64,000 bases of DNA from Datnioides undecimradiatus (Eukaryota; Chordata; Actinopteri; Lobotiformes; Datnioididae). This document shows, in pieces, positions 1 to 13,490 of the stretch. Under the pieces are notes generated by a model, which saw nothing but the letters and a program-made list of their open reading frames with translations, was not told the DNA's origin and did not search any database. Positions within the stretch are counted from its first letter, which is position 1; the number at the start of each line of letters is the position of its first letter. The translations under genes and the position numbers were made by a program. The stretch lies in contig WARS01000013.1 in the NCBI GenBank assembly GCA_008933995.1, positions 2,472,721 to 2,536,720 of the forward strand. The letters run 5' to 3'.

Positions 1-3000
1 CTCCCACGCCATCCTTTACTGTTAATGTCTTTGTCCCTGAGCATGTCAGCGCATCCTCACGCCACCGGTGCAGGCGGGCGGGAAGGGCCTACGGGGTCAT
101 CCATATGGTTTAAATATCATGAAATCTGTTAAACTGGATGCAGCATTAAAATAAAACCCACCCATAACAACCTGCTCTGTTGAGTGTGTACGTTCGAGTT
201 CTGTGACGCCTGTTTTCCTGCTTTCTCTCCCCCCCCTCCTTCACTCCTGCCCCACCCTCGCCTTTCTCATCCAGCTGCAGCATCACTTGAATCACAGTCG
301 CTGTCAATTTCCTCTCCAAAGACTCTAAAAACTGCGCATACCTCCTGCTCCCCGGTGTGAGAGAAACTGCTCGCAGCTTATCTTACAAACCCACTCGGGG
401 GAATTGATTAATTCATCACTGCGAGCTGTTTTTAATTACAGTGTCAAATGATCTGTTAATGGACAAAGTGAAATCTATTACATCATTCTATATATAAGTG
501 AGCTTTCTGTGTCTAAGCCAACAATCCTTGGTCTCCAGTGGCCGAGGTCATACAGGATTACTGATATATGAAACTGCGTTCGGAGGCATAAGCAACTCAG
601 AGGCATAAGCAACATTTAATTAGCTCCTGCCTGCTCACTTATCACCGTCTCAGTCTAATCCTACAGCCCGGACAGGGTTTAACGCCGCTTTATAAAGGAC
701 ATTTACTTTAATGTCTCGAGTGCCAATCAGACACAGACGTGAAAATTATAATATCAATTGCTGAAGTGATGAAAGTGGCTCGTGTCGGACGCATTGTTGT
801 CTGGCTCTTGTAGCTTCATCAGCAGACGTTCAGCGCGTGGAGGCACTCGAGATGTGAAAAGTGTGCAACCTTGACACTGTGGCGAAATAATTGGCGGCGT
901 GGTTGCCAGCCTGCGAGGCGAGCTCAAGGCCTCGAGGTTGAAAACTGCTTTCATTGCGTTTGGCCCGAAACAAAAGCGCAGCACATATTATAATGGCGTT
1001 CTACCTCCCGTCAGGTGAATGTTGATATGTGCTGTGTTATCACTTTCACTGAGACTCTTTGAAGGCTTTTCCTCAGCTTTGTACTTTATTCCGTAAATGA
1101 AAATTTAATCTCCAGATCAAGGACGGGGAGCCTCAATTATGTGTCTCTCCACAACATATGTCTAGACAATCTTCCTTTTTATTACTCCTTCTTCTTTTTG
1201 TTTGTTTCTTGCTTTTTTTTTTTCCTTCCTTTTCAAACGAGGAGTCAGGTGGGGTGGGGCAGCCGTGACATTTTCAATAAGAAAGATTTATGGCTTCTAT
1301 CTGACCCAGAAATGTTTGGAATCCTACAGTTGCTTTTCCTCGTATCCTCCCCTCACAGGACCGACAAGTTCTGTTTCATAAAATATGTCTTTGTGATCAA
1401 CAACACGTCAGGCGGCCTCAGAAATATTCAAAAAACCTGCCCGAGCTGTTGACATGAATTATGCTCTTAAACTATGACGGGCATGTGCATAGGTAATCCA
1501 GACATTGGTGGGTCCCCAAACTCCTCTGAAACAATGTTTTACGATGGCGTCGAGTCTTGAAGGTTCCATTAGCATCGATGTTTCTTCGAAATCATATGAG
1601 ACACTAACTTCCTGAACGGTTACAGTGCATTGGTGTGCAGTAATGACTGCGCCAACCCCCCTGAGCCAGACTGCAATATTTATGAATACATATCAACAGA
1701 GAGTCAACACAGGAGTTAGCGAAACGGAAACATGTCTTCTAAGGAACAGTAGAAGTGTGACAGCTCAGAGGCGCCACGTCTCTCATACGCGCCTCCTTTG
1801 ACTTGAGGGCTGGATTGGCTCAGTGGGGGCTCCGGCGATGATCTACTAACCGCCGTTCATTAAAATATTGCCTTTAAACAGCACCACCGCTGTGAACAAC
1901 GCCGTCCGTGCTGCCGGAGACAATTTCCACTCTCCTCCCGTTTCCTATCCCTTTTAACCACACTTAACACTCTTTTCCACTTACCGTTGCCCATACTCAG
2001 CAGCCCCCCTTCCCCCCAACCCCAAGGGACAAGCCCTGCGCATATGTCGAGGGATGACAACATGGCAGGGGAGGCGTGGGGGGGGCAGAACACGGGCTAT
2101 TAAACCAAAATCAGGACTCCACTTTGCCTCGGATCTGTGCACGACTCTCGCTAATTCCTCTAACCACTACTCCGGAAACGTTCACAGCATTAGCGCCCGC
2201 ACGGCCTGTGGTGGCGGCTGCAGAGAAGCGTCCCACTCTGCGCGCGCTCTTTCTAATGTAAGCTGCTAGATTAAGCCCTGGGACACAGATCGGGTCATGC
2301 ATTAGGAAAGGCCTGATAGGTCCAACAGATGAGTTTCAGTGAAGAAGGAAGGTTTAATCAATCCGGTTTGTTCCCTGTTTACAGAAAACATTTCAGAGCA
2401 GAGGGCAGCAGCAAGAGAGCAGAGGGGAAGGTTGGGTGATATTAAATAAATGTTCACATCCTCTAATTGATTTATTTGCTGTTGTGTCTGGCTTTTTATT
2501 GACCAGACCGCTTCGGAGCAAACACAGCGAGCCTCGTTTGAATTCATTCTGCGGTGAAAAACAATAGCTATTGTACAGTTACTATAAATACATACGTACA
2601 GTAGCTTGTGCGAGTTCAGAATGGCATCTGGGCCGCCATTCCTCCGGTGGCCTGGAGCCAATAACGTGCAGAGGTCATGCAGCAACAGCTGTGATCATTA
2701 AGTTACCAGTTACAGGGAGCCCGCAGGTCAATGCACATGATGTTTACATGCTGGGGGAAAACTGTTGTTTGTCACTAGTCCAATGCACATTTTTTTATTA
2801 GATTGGGTATAAAATATGATAAATGACATTCCTAAAGCCCCTCCCCTGAACTGAATTTGTCCAATCATAGCTTAGCAACTGTATCCAGGCACGGCATATG
2901 TTGAAGCAGTGTGCATGAGGCTGTGCCAAATAGCACTTTAATAATTAAGTTTGCCAAGTTTGTTTTCACTTTCATTCATTATATAAGCTGTAATCATTAG

Positions 3001-4991
3001 CTGACTGGCTAATTGGCTAACTACAATAAGTAATAATTATCTAGTGGTATTTCCAAGGTCAGTGGACACAACAGTTTGCATGGGAACAGGTCAAATATGC
3101 ACATATCCGGTCAGAATTTAGGCTCTCAGCTGAGCGCTGTCTGAAATCAATCCATTGTTTCCTTATTCACTGCTTCTTACATGATGGACACTCCACAGTC
3201 AACCGTGAATGGACATTTTCAACCCTTAGTATCATTTTCTTCCATCTCTCACAGATGTTCAGTGGCTCCAACATCATTTATGGCATCTATAAAATGCGAT
3301 GCGTTGATTATGAGATTTTTGGTGTAACCTTCATGTCACAGACTTTGATTTTTTTTGGTGAAACTTTGGAGGTTGTCATATAGTGGATACACTTTTACAG
3401 AATTAAATCAAATAAAATGGTGCACAGTAGAGATGATGTGATTTTGGAAACATTGGATTTAGGGAAGTTTTATTGAACCCGAGATGGTCCACCCTTATCC
3501 AAGACCAAGCGCTTTTGCTCTTTCAATATTCAAAAAATCCAGTTATTAAATAATAAAACACTGATTGTACTGCTTTTCATCAAACATCAAACAGAGTTAT
3601 GTAAAAACAAAACAACAGCCTGATGTTATTTTTCCTTTATCTTATTAACAGTCATTTAAAAAAAAAAAAAACTAGCTCTACAGTGCACTATAAGAAAATG
3701 CTGTTTGTTTCCAGGTGCTCTCCAAATATTTCTTTATTCTTTATTCTTCATTTCTTTAGAACATTTATATTTTATCATTCAAGTGGCTTTTAGGACTCTT
3801 TTTTTCACAGTTGTTTTAAAAGTTAGCTGAAAACATTAACAAGTCAGCCCAGGACAATGTTTTAAACCAACTCTGTGGCTTAATATCCACCTAATTAGCT
3901 GGCTTAGCTGACGGCGGCAGTGTAAGTTGGCGTGTCAGCCGGCAAAAACAATGGCTGACTAGAAATGAGAAGCCTGTTTTTGTTTAGGTTGGTCTGAAAT
4001 CAGAGGCCCGTTGAAAGAATTCTGAGTGGTGTATGGCGTCTGTTGTCACGGTGACCTGAATACTACGTGAATGACAGCACGTTCCTCACTGAACAGTCCA
4101 TGTGGACATGCGATTCACGGATAAACACCACAGACTTCCATCTTATCGTCTGTTTGTATCGTCCTGTCATCTATTTTCATGCACCGATGCCGTAAACACG
4201 TTGACAGCGCGCGCCGTGCTCATTAGATATGCTGTGATTGAAATGCCAACAGTTAACGTGATCAATAATGTGATTCATGATTCACAAATTGGTTGGTGAC
4301 TCCGAGAGGCTCTGAGGAGAGAAAAACCATGCAGCGGGAACAACAGAAGTTGAGTGTAAAACCGTGTGAGGTGACAGGACGCGCTGACGGTTTCACAGCA
4401 GAGTGATGGCAGCTGATCTGAGCTGATGGGAAGTCAATGGAGGCTTATTTCTACATGTGTTTTTAAATTGCCTTAATGATTGACGTTTCTCTCAGAGCAT
4501 GATTTGAGGGGACGATGGAGATGATGAGCATCATAGTCCTTGTCAGTGTGTTTTTAATGAGATGCTTCAAGGAGTGAAAATAGATCCTTCTATTTATACT
4601 GAAGGACCTGCACACTGTCCTGCGTGACAATTCTCCAATTTCTCCTTTTTTTCCTTAAGACCCTACATCCCAGATCAACGCTAAGAGAGAGGGATTTGAG
4701 CCAAAATGGTTACTTCGCTCCCAAAATCCAAAACAAGTTGAGGTTTTATATCTGTGCTGTCATTAATTAAAGAAAAACCTGAGTCCCGACTTTGTTTTTG
4801 GTTCCTCTTTGATCAAACCTTTCACTGCGCGACCAAAATAGTCGTCGCAGCTTCGCTGCTTTTTTATCCAGGATTTATTTGGCCTGTGACTGTGCATGTT
4901 AATACTTTATTACAGCCTGTATGCTAAGTGGATTGTATAAGCTTGCTTAGCATAATCTCAGAGGTGTAAGCATATGCGCCACAGCACGCTC

Positions 4992-5012
4992 AAAAAAAAA
5001 AAAAAAAAAAAA
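4992..5012 (+). repeat. Poly(A) run (21 A)
   Basis: Uninterrupted A-run followed by a CACACAC stretch. It may be the tail of an old retroposon, but no body is recognisable upstream. Confidence 0.8.
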
Positions 5013-5284
5013 CCACACACGCACACAAACACACTCGCTGCTAACAGATGCCGAACCTTCGCTTGATACTGGAGCTTACTTACCTATTAGTTGGTGTGTT
5101 TCTCTCTTTTTTTGGAACTGGATGCACCTTAAAATCTGTCTTTTCACTGGAGTGGGTATTGCCTTACAGTGTGTGTCCACAGAATTAACATAAAGTAGGT
5201 GTGTATCTGTAGATGGCTACTTCCTTGCCCTCTTGTGCGCAGGGTAGTCTGGAGAGCAGTTTGACATGTTGCTGACTGCTGACT

Positions 5285-5418
5285 CCAAGGTTTTCTCCTT
5301 CCCTCATTTCCTTGCTTCTCCTCTACCCTCATCTCTTTTTATCTCTGCTCCCTCTCTCTCTCCGTGTCCTCCTTTTTTCCTTTCCTTCTCTGCCTCCGCT
5401 CCTTCCTCCTTCCTGGCA
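5285..5418 (+). repeat. Pyrimidine-rich tract
   Basis: About 130 bp made almost wholly of C and T on the + strand. Reading frames across it encode only Ser/Leu/Pro-rich low-complexity peptides. Confidence 0.7.
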
Positions 5419-6289
5419 GCTGTCTGTTCAGCTACCTGCGAGTATCACCTTCCAGACAGCGACGTGTACTGTACAGCTCAGAGGAATAAGCCTCTTTTCT
5501 GCACTACTGTTTTGCAGCAGAGGTGCAGATAAAGAAGAGAGAGGGCTGCTGTGGGAATGACCTTTTTTTTTTTTATTTCCAGACAAGCAAAGGCACGCAA
5601 AAGCATTAGCATGGCTCAAGTGAATAATCCGCCGACGGGAATGTAAAATATGCAAGATTTCTTTCCTCTAATATAAAAAAAAAGACTACATACAAACGTG
5701 GTACAGATTTTCTCTCTTCTAAGACTGAAATATTCCAGGAACACTTGAAATCTTAATGCTTCTTCTATGCTCAGCATCTCCACCTTCCAGTATTTCCTTC
5801 TTGTTGTCGCCTGCGTTCGATTCTCATGTAAAATAACATACAAGCAATAAGCAATATGCACTTCTGCTAGCGTACCATCTGAATAATAACTTCACACTTT
5901 ACATGACCCACAGCACATTTGTATGTATACAAGCGCACTGAGTTGAGGCAAGTCACTCTGACAGTAATTTGAAATGTAGCAGGGAGATCATCATCATCGT
6001 CACTTCATGATGAAGATGAGACTTCAGTGCTTGCTTAGCTTGGCGTGTTTGTCTCCAACGTTCTGAATTTTCATAAATCTCTCTTGTTTGTTTAATATGA
6101 GTAAATGACATGTTGCAGTTTACAGTTTAGCAGTCATTATATAAGGGACCATTTGTTGCTTGGATGTCGTGACTTCCCGGAGTGTCTGCTGGTTGCCGGG
6201 CAACGTCAAAATCACGCCAAGAAGCCAGAAAATCATTTCTCTCTCCAGAATAGTCACAAACAAAGTATGACATGTTTTCAGGTACTGAC

Positions 6290-6370
6290 TGTTTGGGTAA
6301 CTGTTTCCCCTTGTTTCCAGCTTTTATGCTAAGCTATGCTAACCGTCTCCTGCATGTAGCTAGTCATGAT
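6290..6370 (+). repeat. Dispersed teleost repeat with GCTAAGCTAAGCTAAC core, copy 1
   Basis: It contains TTTCCAGCTTTTATGCTAAG followed by CTATGCTAACCGTCTCCTGC and a GTAGCTAG run, a diverged form of the repeat core seen also at 12.4, 15.4 and 60.1 kb. Confidence 0.5.
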
Positions 6371-7646
6371 ACCAGTACGTTCTCATGATGTTCTCTAGAG
6401 TACATCTCAACCCAGGCCTCACTTACTGCTGTTTGATGGGCTGAACAGCTAAAACCCTTGAGGCCTCATTCGTTGCAGCAACATCTGTGCGTTTGGCTGA
6501 TGCAAGATGTAAGAGTTTAAAAGAACTAACTTTCTTTTTTTAGTTTAGTAGACTCACAGTGAGTGAGAGACTAGTACAGATAAATACAACAGATCAAGTC
6601 AGTGACAGATTCCTAGCACTCCAGAAGTAGAGCCTAGTACCGATCCGCTATTGACATCATCCTGCAACCTGAGAGGCTTGTCATATTGAATCATGCTCAG
6701 CCCTGTTATGCCGCATTATCAAAGGACAACTGAAATGTGTCACTGACGCAAACAGGCAACAAACAGGACAGCAGCTCTGACCATGTTGATGCTCAGGAGG
6801 AGAAACCGAGATCACAGGAACTACAATAGTCCGACTGAGTGATAGGTTTTATCATCATTCCTCATGTGAAAGCAATCTTTCGTCATAACACCTATTTCCA
6901 GTGACTGTGATGGATACATTAGTTGTGTGTATTTGGTCGAGCAGGTGGAATTCAGTAGGATACTAACAGAAACACACCAATCCACACACACGCCGCAAAC
7001 CAGTCCCCAGACTGGAATGTTAGCGTTCTGCATTATGTTATTACCGCGTTTCTTTACATTCAGTGGCAATGTTTTTAAAATGACTCGCTTTTCGCCACCC
7101 CGACCTTCTTTCCACCTGGCTAACTCAAGGCCAAGCTACTTCCAGCTGTGGGACTGAAGATAAATCCTGAGCAGCAGATTTGTCTCGGGAATAATAAACC
7201 GCTTTGGCACCGCACAAAACAACCCTCGTACCTATTAACATCTGGACTTCAGTGTCGTCAGTGTGAAGGGGAACAGTCGGCATTAGAACACAGGTCAGAT
7301 GACTCTGCCGTAGTCACAGGGGTTTATCGTCTCTGGCATCAATCAGCAGTGATGTCAACACAGCACCTGGGTAGACGAGCTAAGTTTCGCCCCTTTTACA
7401 TTATTGCTGTTTAAGGTCTGTGGGAACAACAGGTGATTTTGTATTTCATAACATGCAACATGCAACACTCCATACCCCCTTATTGTTTTTAGGATGTCAT
7501 CAAACCATGATGCTGACAGTGTGAGAGGTGTCAGTCATTCATATGCACTCATTTTGGGGTAAAAGGGGTACTTAAAGTCATTCACAACAACATTTGCATT
7601 TACAAGAACATACATCCCAAATCCGGAGTGTTGTTTGAAACTGCAC

Positions 7647-7716
7647 GTGTGTGTGTGTGTGTGTGTGTGTTTGCATGTGATGTCACCTGCAAACATTCAC
7701 ACACACACACAAACAA
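7647..7716. repeat. (GT)12 microsatellite inside a 33-bp-arm inverted repeat
   Basis: A perfect (GT)12 (7647-7670) is followed by TTGCATGTGA, a two-base centre (7681-7682) and TCACCTGCAAACATTC, then (CA)n to 7715. The arms 7648-7680 and 7683-7715 pair with only four mismatches, so the single strand can fold into a near-perfect hairpin. Confidence 0.75.
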
Positions 7717-10439
7717 GCGCATGACTCAGGCACACAGGATGGAAATCTGCATCTCCCAACAGGCAGGCATCTGGTGTGCGATGATGGCATCTTTCTCGCA
7801 CGTCTACATCTGCCCCTTTCGCTCTCATCACACAAACATGGAATAAACAGGCACCCGAAAAAACACAACAACACATAAACAGAAGAAACACAAGCAACAT
7901 GCATACTTCACATACCATGGCTTCAAGCATGATCTGATTCAATCTGGGCCTGAAACACAGCTGTACAGCCGCAAACATCTGTCCAAGACTGTTTAAACAA
8001 CGGCACTGTTATCAGATCAAGTCGGCCATCTTTGGCGAGGCAGCCCGCTTTCGTCGTTCAAAATGGTGAATATTGATTTGTCCATTAGTGTCTGCATCTT
8101 TCTTTTCCAATCCATGTCACATTCAGCGATGTCTAACACTCCTCCCCTCGTCAATGCGGCGGCAGCTTTTGCTGCATTTAAGTGAGGTGAGATCAATCTG
8201 TGTAACGACATGACAGCTCTGAGCAGCGGGGTGGAATCGGTGATGTATTCAAACCTTTGGTGGAGAACATGCCCCCTAGATTTCTGTTTTTGTGTTGCAA
8301 TTGCGTTTTAGGTAATATTGTGGTTTTGTGCATTTTACAAATTGCAGAGCAGAGCAGGCAGAAGGTGTTAGTGAAGAATTAATGGGTTTAGTCATTCACC
8401 TCTTTCCTCACTTTGAAGATCTTGTTTTATTAATGATTAATGTAACAGTAATACTAAAACTGCCTGCAGACGTTCAGTGTCAGTACATACATTACTACTG
8501 TCATTGATGTTGAACCAAACAATGTTGGGGCCAATCAGGAGGAAGTGGAGAAAGCTGAAAACACAACATCTAAATGCCATCACCTTGTAAAGACTCTCTC
8601 TCAAACCATGTTATGCAAACACAGAGCAGCTTAATGTTTAAGCTGTGTATGTTTAATCCACACACAATCCATTTATTCAAAGTTTGGTGCATTCAACAAT
8701 TAGTCTCCTTTTAGCTCTGGTCTGGTTTCCACCAAGTCCTGGTTGAAGCCAGCAGAGCCATGCAGTGGAGAAGGCCAGCAGGGACCAGCAGGAGAGGAGA
8801 GACTTTCTAAAGGGTTAACCTGCAGGTCCACTTCATCTCTTGTGTCGATCAGACCATGAGTATTCTTTTTGAACCTCTTTATTCTCTTTATTTGCACAGA
8901 GAGATTTAATGAAGTGACAAAATATTCCGTTTTCTGAAGTTTTACCAACATTTCATAACCATTTTAATTTAGTATTGTTGTTAACATGCAGCTCATTTTG
9001 TTGGAGGCACCAAAAAATATGTACTTAAATGATGAATAAATAACTTAAACCTGTGTCGACTAGTTGACTAGAAAAATCAGTGGCTCGCAGTAGCCTGTAG
9101 TATATGAATGTATAAATGTATGCGTATTATGTCGGGGACGGGGTTGGTGAATGGCATCATTCTAAATTATTCTCATTCTCAGTCTCTGTCAGCCTCTGAG
9201 ATTCAGACACAGATGTCTGTACAAAAAAAAGCACACACACAGACATTATACACACACAAACACCCCGTCATCACCCAAACATGCTCATGAGTGACAAGAC
9301 AAGTGGGTGGTGTTTTGAGTGCTGCTGGAGACAGTGTGAAGCCTCCTTACTTGACTGGTTAATGAATTGGCAGAAGCCCCCTGCGTCCTCAGCCAAACAG
9401 CACAGAGTATCAACAATACAGCCCTGGCATCTGTTTCCCAACCAGGAGGGCCCATCCCTCCTTCATCCATTTCTGCTTTTTCTCCTTTCTATTTACTCAT
9501 CCTCACTTTTTCACAATCTTGTTTTTCTCCTGGAAGAGCTGCGTGTTTCTAATTACCTCAGGGCTATTCATTACAGACGACACCCTCCACATTGCACCGC
9601 GGAGATATTCGGAGTGCAGAAGAAAATGGGGTTTGCCTTCACACTGTGTTCTTCTGTATTGATGAAAAGGGAGATAGTAGGGTGGAAAGCTTTTATCTTT
9701 TGACAAAATGCTACGCCGGGGCATGAATATCTGCTTTTATTGTCAGACTATCTTCTGTGTGAAGAATTTGTTAGAGGGAGTTGGTCTTGCTTGAGAGAGC
9801 ACAGAGTGAAAGTTTGATATGTAGCGGTGAATCACCTGGAGGAGGCATTCACAATACGAGTGATGTGAGATAAATTAATTACGCCGCAAAAAAGGATCAA
9901 GCTCGCAGGGCCCATAACGTCTCCACCATCAGAGTACAGCTGCTCTGCATTCCTATCCCTGCTAGTGCCACAGTGGAGGACGCGCCATTTTCCAACTCTC
10001 TCAACGTTCTCAACGAGTGATACTTTGTGGTAATAGTTGTGGTAATCAGAAATCTGGCTGCCTGCCTCGCCTCTGGCCAGAAATTAAATATACATATTCA
10101 ATCAGCCCCCAATGGTGTGCAAAATGTACCTCCCTCTAGTTAAGGCATAGCCAGTACAGCTGTCAACAAGTCTAATAATGCAATCACACAATCAATGGCA
10201 TGACGTGACTGTTTGTCCTGGCTGCTCAGAGAGTTTTCCTCTTTAGTTTGCACAGAACGGGCAAATAGCCGAGTGGCGAGTCTCAATATGTTTGCAGCAC
10301 ATAAAAGACAGGAAAGACATTCAGCTGTGACCGTCTCTGCACGTTTTAAAGGTCAAAGGATGCGGGAGGAATTTCAAAAACAAGTCCGCAGCCGCGCTTT
10401 GCACGACCTCTCTGGCACTGTTCTCCACCATGGATGTGC

Positions 10440-10570
10440 TTTGAGCTAAATGCTAACATCAGCATGCAAACATTGCAAAGAATAAGGCATGAGTGCAAAA
10501 ATGCTAATATTTAATTATAATCATATCTTAGCATTGAAGCATGCTAACATTTGCTAATGAGCATAGTATA
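10440..10570 (+). repeat. Fragment of the same percomorph repeat as in ppm1j intron 3, opposite orientation
   Basis: It begins TTGAGCTAAATGCTAACATC and continues with AGCATGCAAACATTGC and later CATGCTAACATTTGCTAATG. These correspond to the GCTAAC-rich end of the family. The match fades after about 10570. Confidence 0.55.
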
Positions 10571-12384
10571 GCGCCATTTGTTTTGTTTGTATTTTCAAAA
10601 CCTACTCTGTCCATTAATCAGTCTGTTGGTAGCACTAGAGGAAAAATCCAATGTCCAGAGATATCAGCTATATCAGCTGTCATTGTCTGTGCAACATGTG
10701 GTGCGATGCATAAAGTAGATGTTGAGATATGTTATGGAATAAATGACAACACTGACCTGCTGGGGCTAAAACGAGCAGTATTCATCCTCTGTATAAATAT
10801 CTGCAAAACTTTAAAGCCAGATTATCCAAAAGTTTAGTCTGGACCTAAAATTAGTGATTAAAATGATGACAGACTTCAGAACCAACAGAAAATATCCACT
10901 ACCACATTTCGGCATCCCTTCTAAAGGAAATACTGACAAATCTGTAACATCTGGTACTCACAGCAGGCTAAGAATTATCATTGGCAAACACTATTTGCAC
11001 AGATGTAGTGTTAGCCAATCAAGGTTGGACTCAACAACTGTCCAAGGCCGCTCAGGATCTTTTTTAATCTGCACTCTTGTGTGTTATTGTCTCCTCTGCC
11101 ATTCATTTTGAGACATTCATAGCTGTGGAACCACAATTCTGAAGCAACTCAACACAAAAATGGATCACTGAGGAAGGGTTTTGTTTTTTCAGGGTTATTT
11201 ATTAATTATTTGCTAACTGGGGAAGGACCAGATGGCGACTTGGTGATTAGATGGGAAACCCTAGAAAGAAATCACTTTCTTGTTTTTTCTATCTACTCCA
11301 GCTGGAAAATCTTCTTTTCGGCACCTAGCAGAGTGTGTGCAAAGTCTAAATTATGTAACAGCAACTGTAAATATCAGATTTACTGGAGGTGTTAGTCAGT
11401 TTCGCCATTATTAGTGCATAATGCAGTGCAACCACAAGACATGTGGTGATTTGACTAAAGAGTGTGACTGTCACTTTATCTTTTCTGGAATAGAGATGCT
11501 CTTGTTGTTCCCTTACCCTTATTATGCGATCACAGTTGCTTTTGCTCTCTCCACCTACACAGACAACCCTCAGCTGAAAAGAACAAGTTCAGTTCAGCAG
11601 TGAAGGTGTGATCTCGGTGCTCCTCTTCCTCGGCTGCTTGTTCTCTTCGAGACGGGTTGGGAAAAAGGCTCTGCACGGCCACAACTATCAACCGGCCATT
11701 CTCGCATGAACGGAAAGACCTTGAGGTTCACGCTGTGAATGAAAACATGGCATTTACATGAGCTCAGAAGCCTTCAGCTAATCAAAGGATGAACAGTTGT
11801 TACATGAAGACTCTTTGCTGTTTTTCTATTACTCCCGTAAGGTTAACTCACACTTGGGAGACGTGCCACTTTCTGTTTGACCGATCTAAAAGGTGACTGA
11901 ACTCAGGCCTGTACCATGTTTTAGTAGTCTATCTTTCTCAGCAAAACATTTCCCAGTTCAGAGGAAATAAACCAAAGGCACACCTTAATTGAATAACTCC
12001 AGCGGGTATAACAGCAGAATCTTATTAAATTATTTATTGCTTCAAATGTTGTTTTATTATAAACTTCCTGCTGATGTTAGACCAAAGCCAATTTTAGGGG
12101 GGAAAATCCTCCCTAAGGTAGAAAAAGTCACTGATTACCGATACGGCTGAGCATGAAGTCAGTTTAGACGCTGCAATGAAAACAGACCTTTACTGCGAAT
12201 TGTGCACCAATGTGACCACGTCGGTATTCAATAACATATTTCAGTAAGTTTGTACTGTAGGGACCATGTGTTCTCATGAGCATTTCCAATACCAAGAGAC
12301 AGTTAGCTCATCTTAACAGCTTAATATGCTGAATATGCTGTGTATGTTTGACCCATAAGCAGCATTAATGCAGCGGGATAGCTC

Positions 12385-12470
12385 CATGTTGTTTCTTGTG
12401 TTTTTAGGGTTTTAGGTTTTGCTTCCCGTCTTAAGCTAAGCTACGCTAATCATCAACCAACCCTGACTCT
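12385..12470 (+). repeat. Dispersed teleost repeat with GCTAAGCTAAGCTAAC core, copy 2
   Basis: A CCATGTTGTTTCTTGTG lead-in and TTTTGCTTCCCG are followed by TTAAGCTAAGCTACGCTAAT. The upstream lead-in resembles the usual 5' flank of this repeat. Confidence 0.45.
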
Positions 12471-12926
12471 ATGGTTCACATGCAAACACGGGAATAATGT
12501 GTTGTACACATCTTCCCCAAAATGTGGGACCACATTTTGCTATTATAAACTATAACTTCATGGCAATACTTAACATGTTTTGTATTGTCGAGCAGATTAA
12601 TCAAATTCTGAAGGAGTCCATTGTTGCAACAGCCAAATATATAATTTGACAATCAGAGCAGCAATAATTTGTCTTTTCTTAAAAACACCTTTGCTTACTT
12701 TAACTCAATTTACCCCCCAAAGTTTAATGTTAGCCTGGAGCGACTGAGGGGTAATCGTTCTTTCAGAGACAAAAATTAGGATAGAGCCCAGATCCCCGGT
12801 CTACGTGTATCAGCCACCTCTGAGACGGGCACCAGTGAGCAGTAAACACACTCCAGCTCAGACCCGAGGGCCACGTGTGATGCCTCTCAGTGAAGACATG
12901 TGGGAGAAGCTGGAGGAGTGATACTC

Positions 12927-13205
12927 AAGAGGGCGCAGAGGGAGGGAGGGAGGGAGGCTGACAGAGCAAAGAGGGAGTGAAGAAGCATGAGAGGTGAGGC
13001 AGAAAATGAAGAATTAAACAGAGGCAGGGAGATAGAGTCGGGGAGGAAGGCAGATATTTAGGGATGAGAGGGTGCAGGATCTGGGAGAGAAGAACAAAGT
13101 CGGGCTGACTTGATGTAATTTGGAAACAAAGGAGGAGACAAGGAGAGATAGAGAATGGGAAAAGGAAGTGGGGGGAGAGAAAACGAGTAAAGCAGTGAAA
13201 TTAAA
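12927..13205 (+). repeat. Purine-rich tract with (GGGA)n core
   Basis: Nearly 280 bp dominated by A and G, with a GGGAGGGAGGGAGGGAGG core at 12940-12958. Such tracts can adopt triplex or G-quadruplex structures. Confidence 0.7.
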
Positions 13206-13289
13206 AAAAAGTACATATGGCACTAAGATCTATAGCGACAGATAGAGCGAACAGTAGGAGCTCAATTATCCACATTTCCCGCTGCTTCC

Positions 13290-13490
13290 CTCTCCGCCTG
13301 TGATTGGACAGCACGAATATATCACCTCTCGCAGCAAACTAATTAGTGTTTGTTTAGGGCGATCATTTCAAACAAAGTTTAAGTTTGCATCATTATTACA
13401 CACAAAGTTCCGAGCGGTTAGTGCATTGTAAACATTTGATTAGAATTAATTGAGCAGTGGGGAGCGCTGTCAAAGCACGCGGCGACACAA
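13290..13490. promoter_or_regulatory. Candidate conserved non-coding element
   Basis: AT-rich, repeat-free block with a perfect homeodomain palindrome CTAATTAG (13339-13346), an AACAAAG site (13371-13377) and TTAATTGA (13447-13454). It contains no credible coding frame. Conservation itself cannot be tested here. Confidence 0.3.

Larger units (their letters stand above)
1..6289. other. Intergenic: no gene seen
   Basis: Only short unsupported frames. Besides the poly(A) run and pyrimidine tract listed separately, there is a TAAT-rich stretch at 405-480 and AT-rich DNA at 2800-3800. Nothing resembles a known exon, tRNA or rRNA. Confidence 0.6.
6371..12384. other. Intergenic: no gene seen
   Basis: Contains the hairpin microsatellite (7.65 kb), CA-rich stretches near 9.23 kb and a repeat fragment at 10.44 kb. 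A 140-codon frame at 9281-9703 has no recognisable similarity and looks like chance. Confidence 0.6.

Noticed and set aside
9281-9703. 140-codon + strand frame
   Set aside because: No family signature, low-complexity Ser/Leu parts, and an overlapping frame on the other strand of similar quality.
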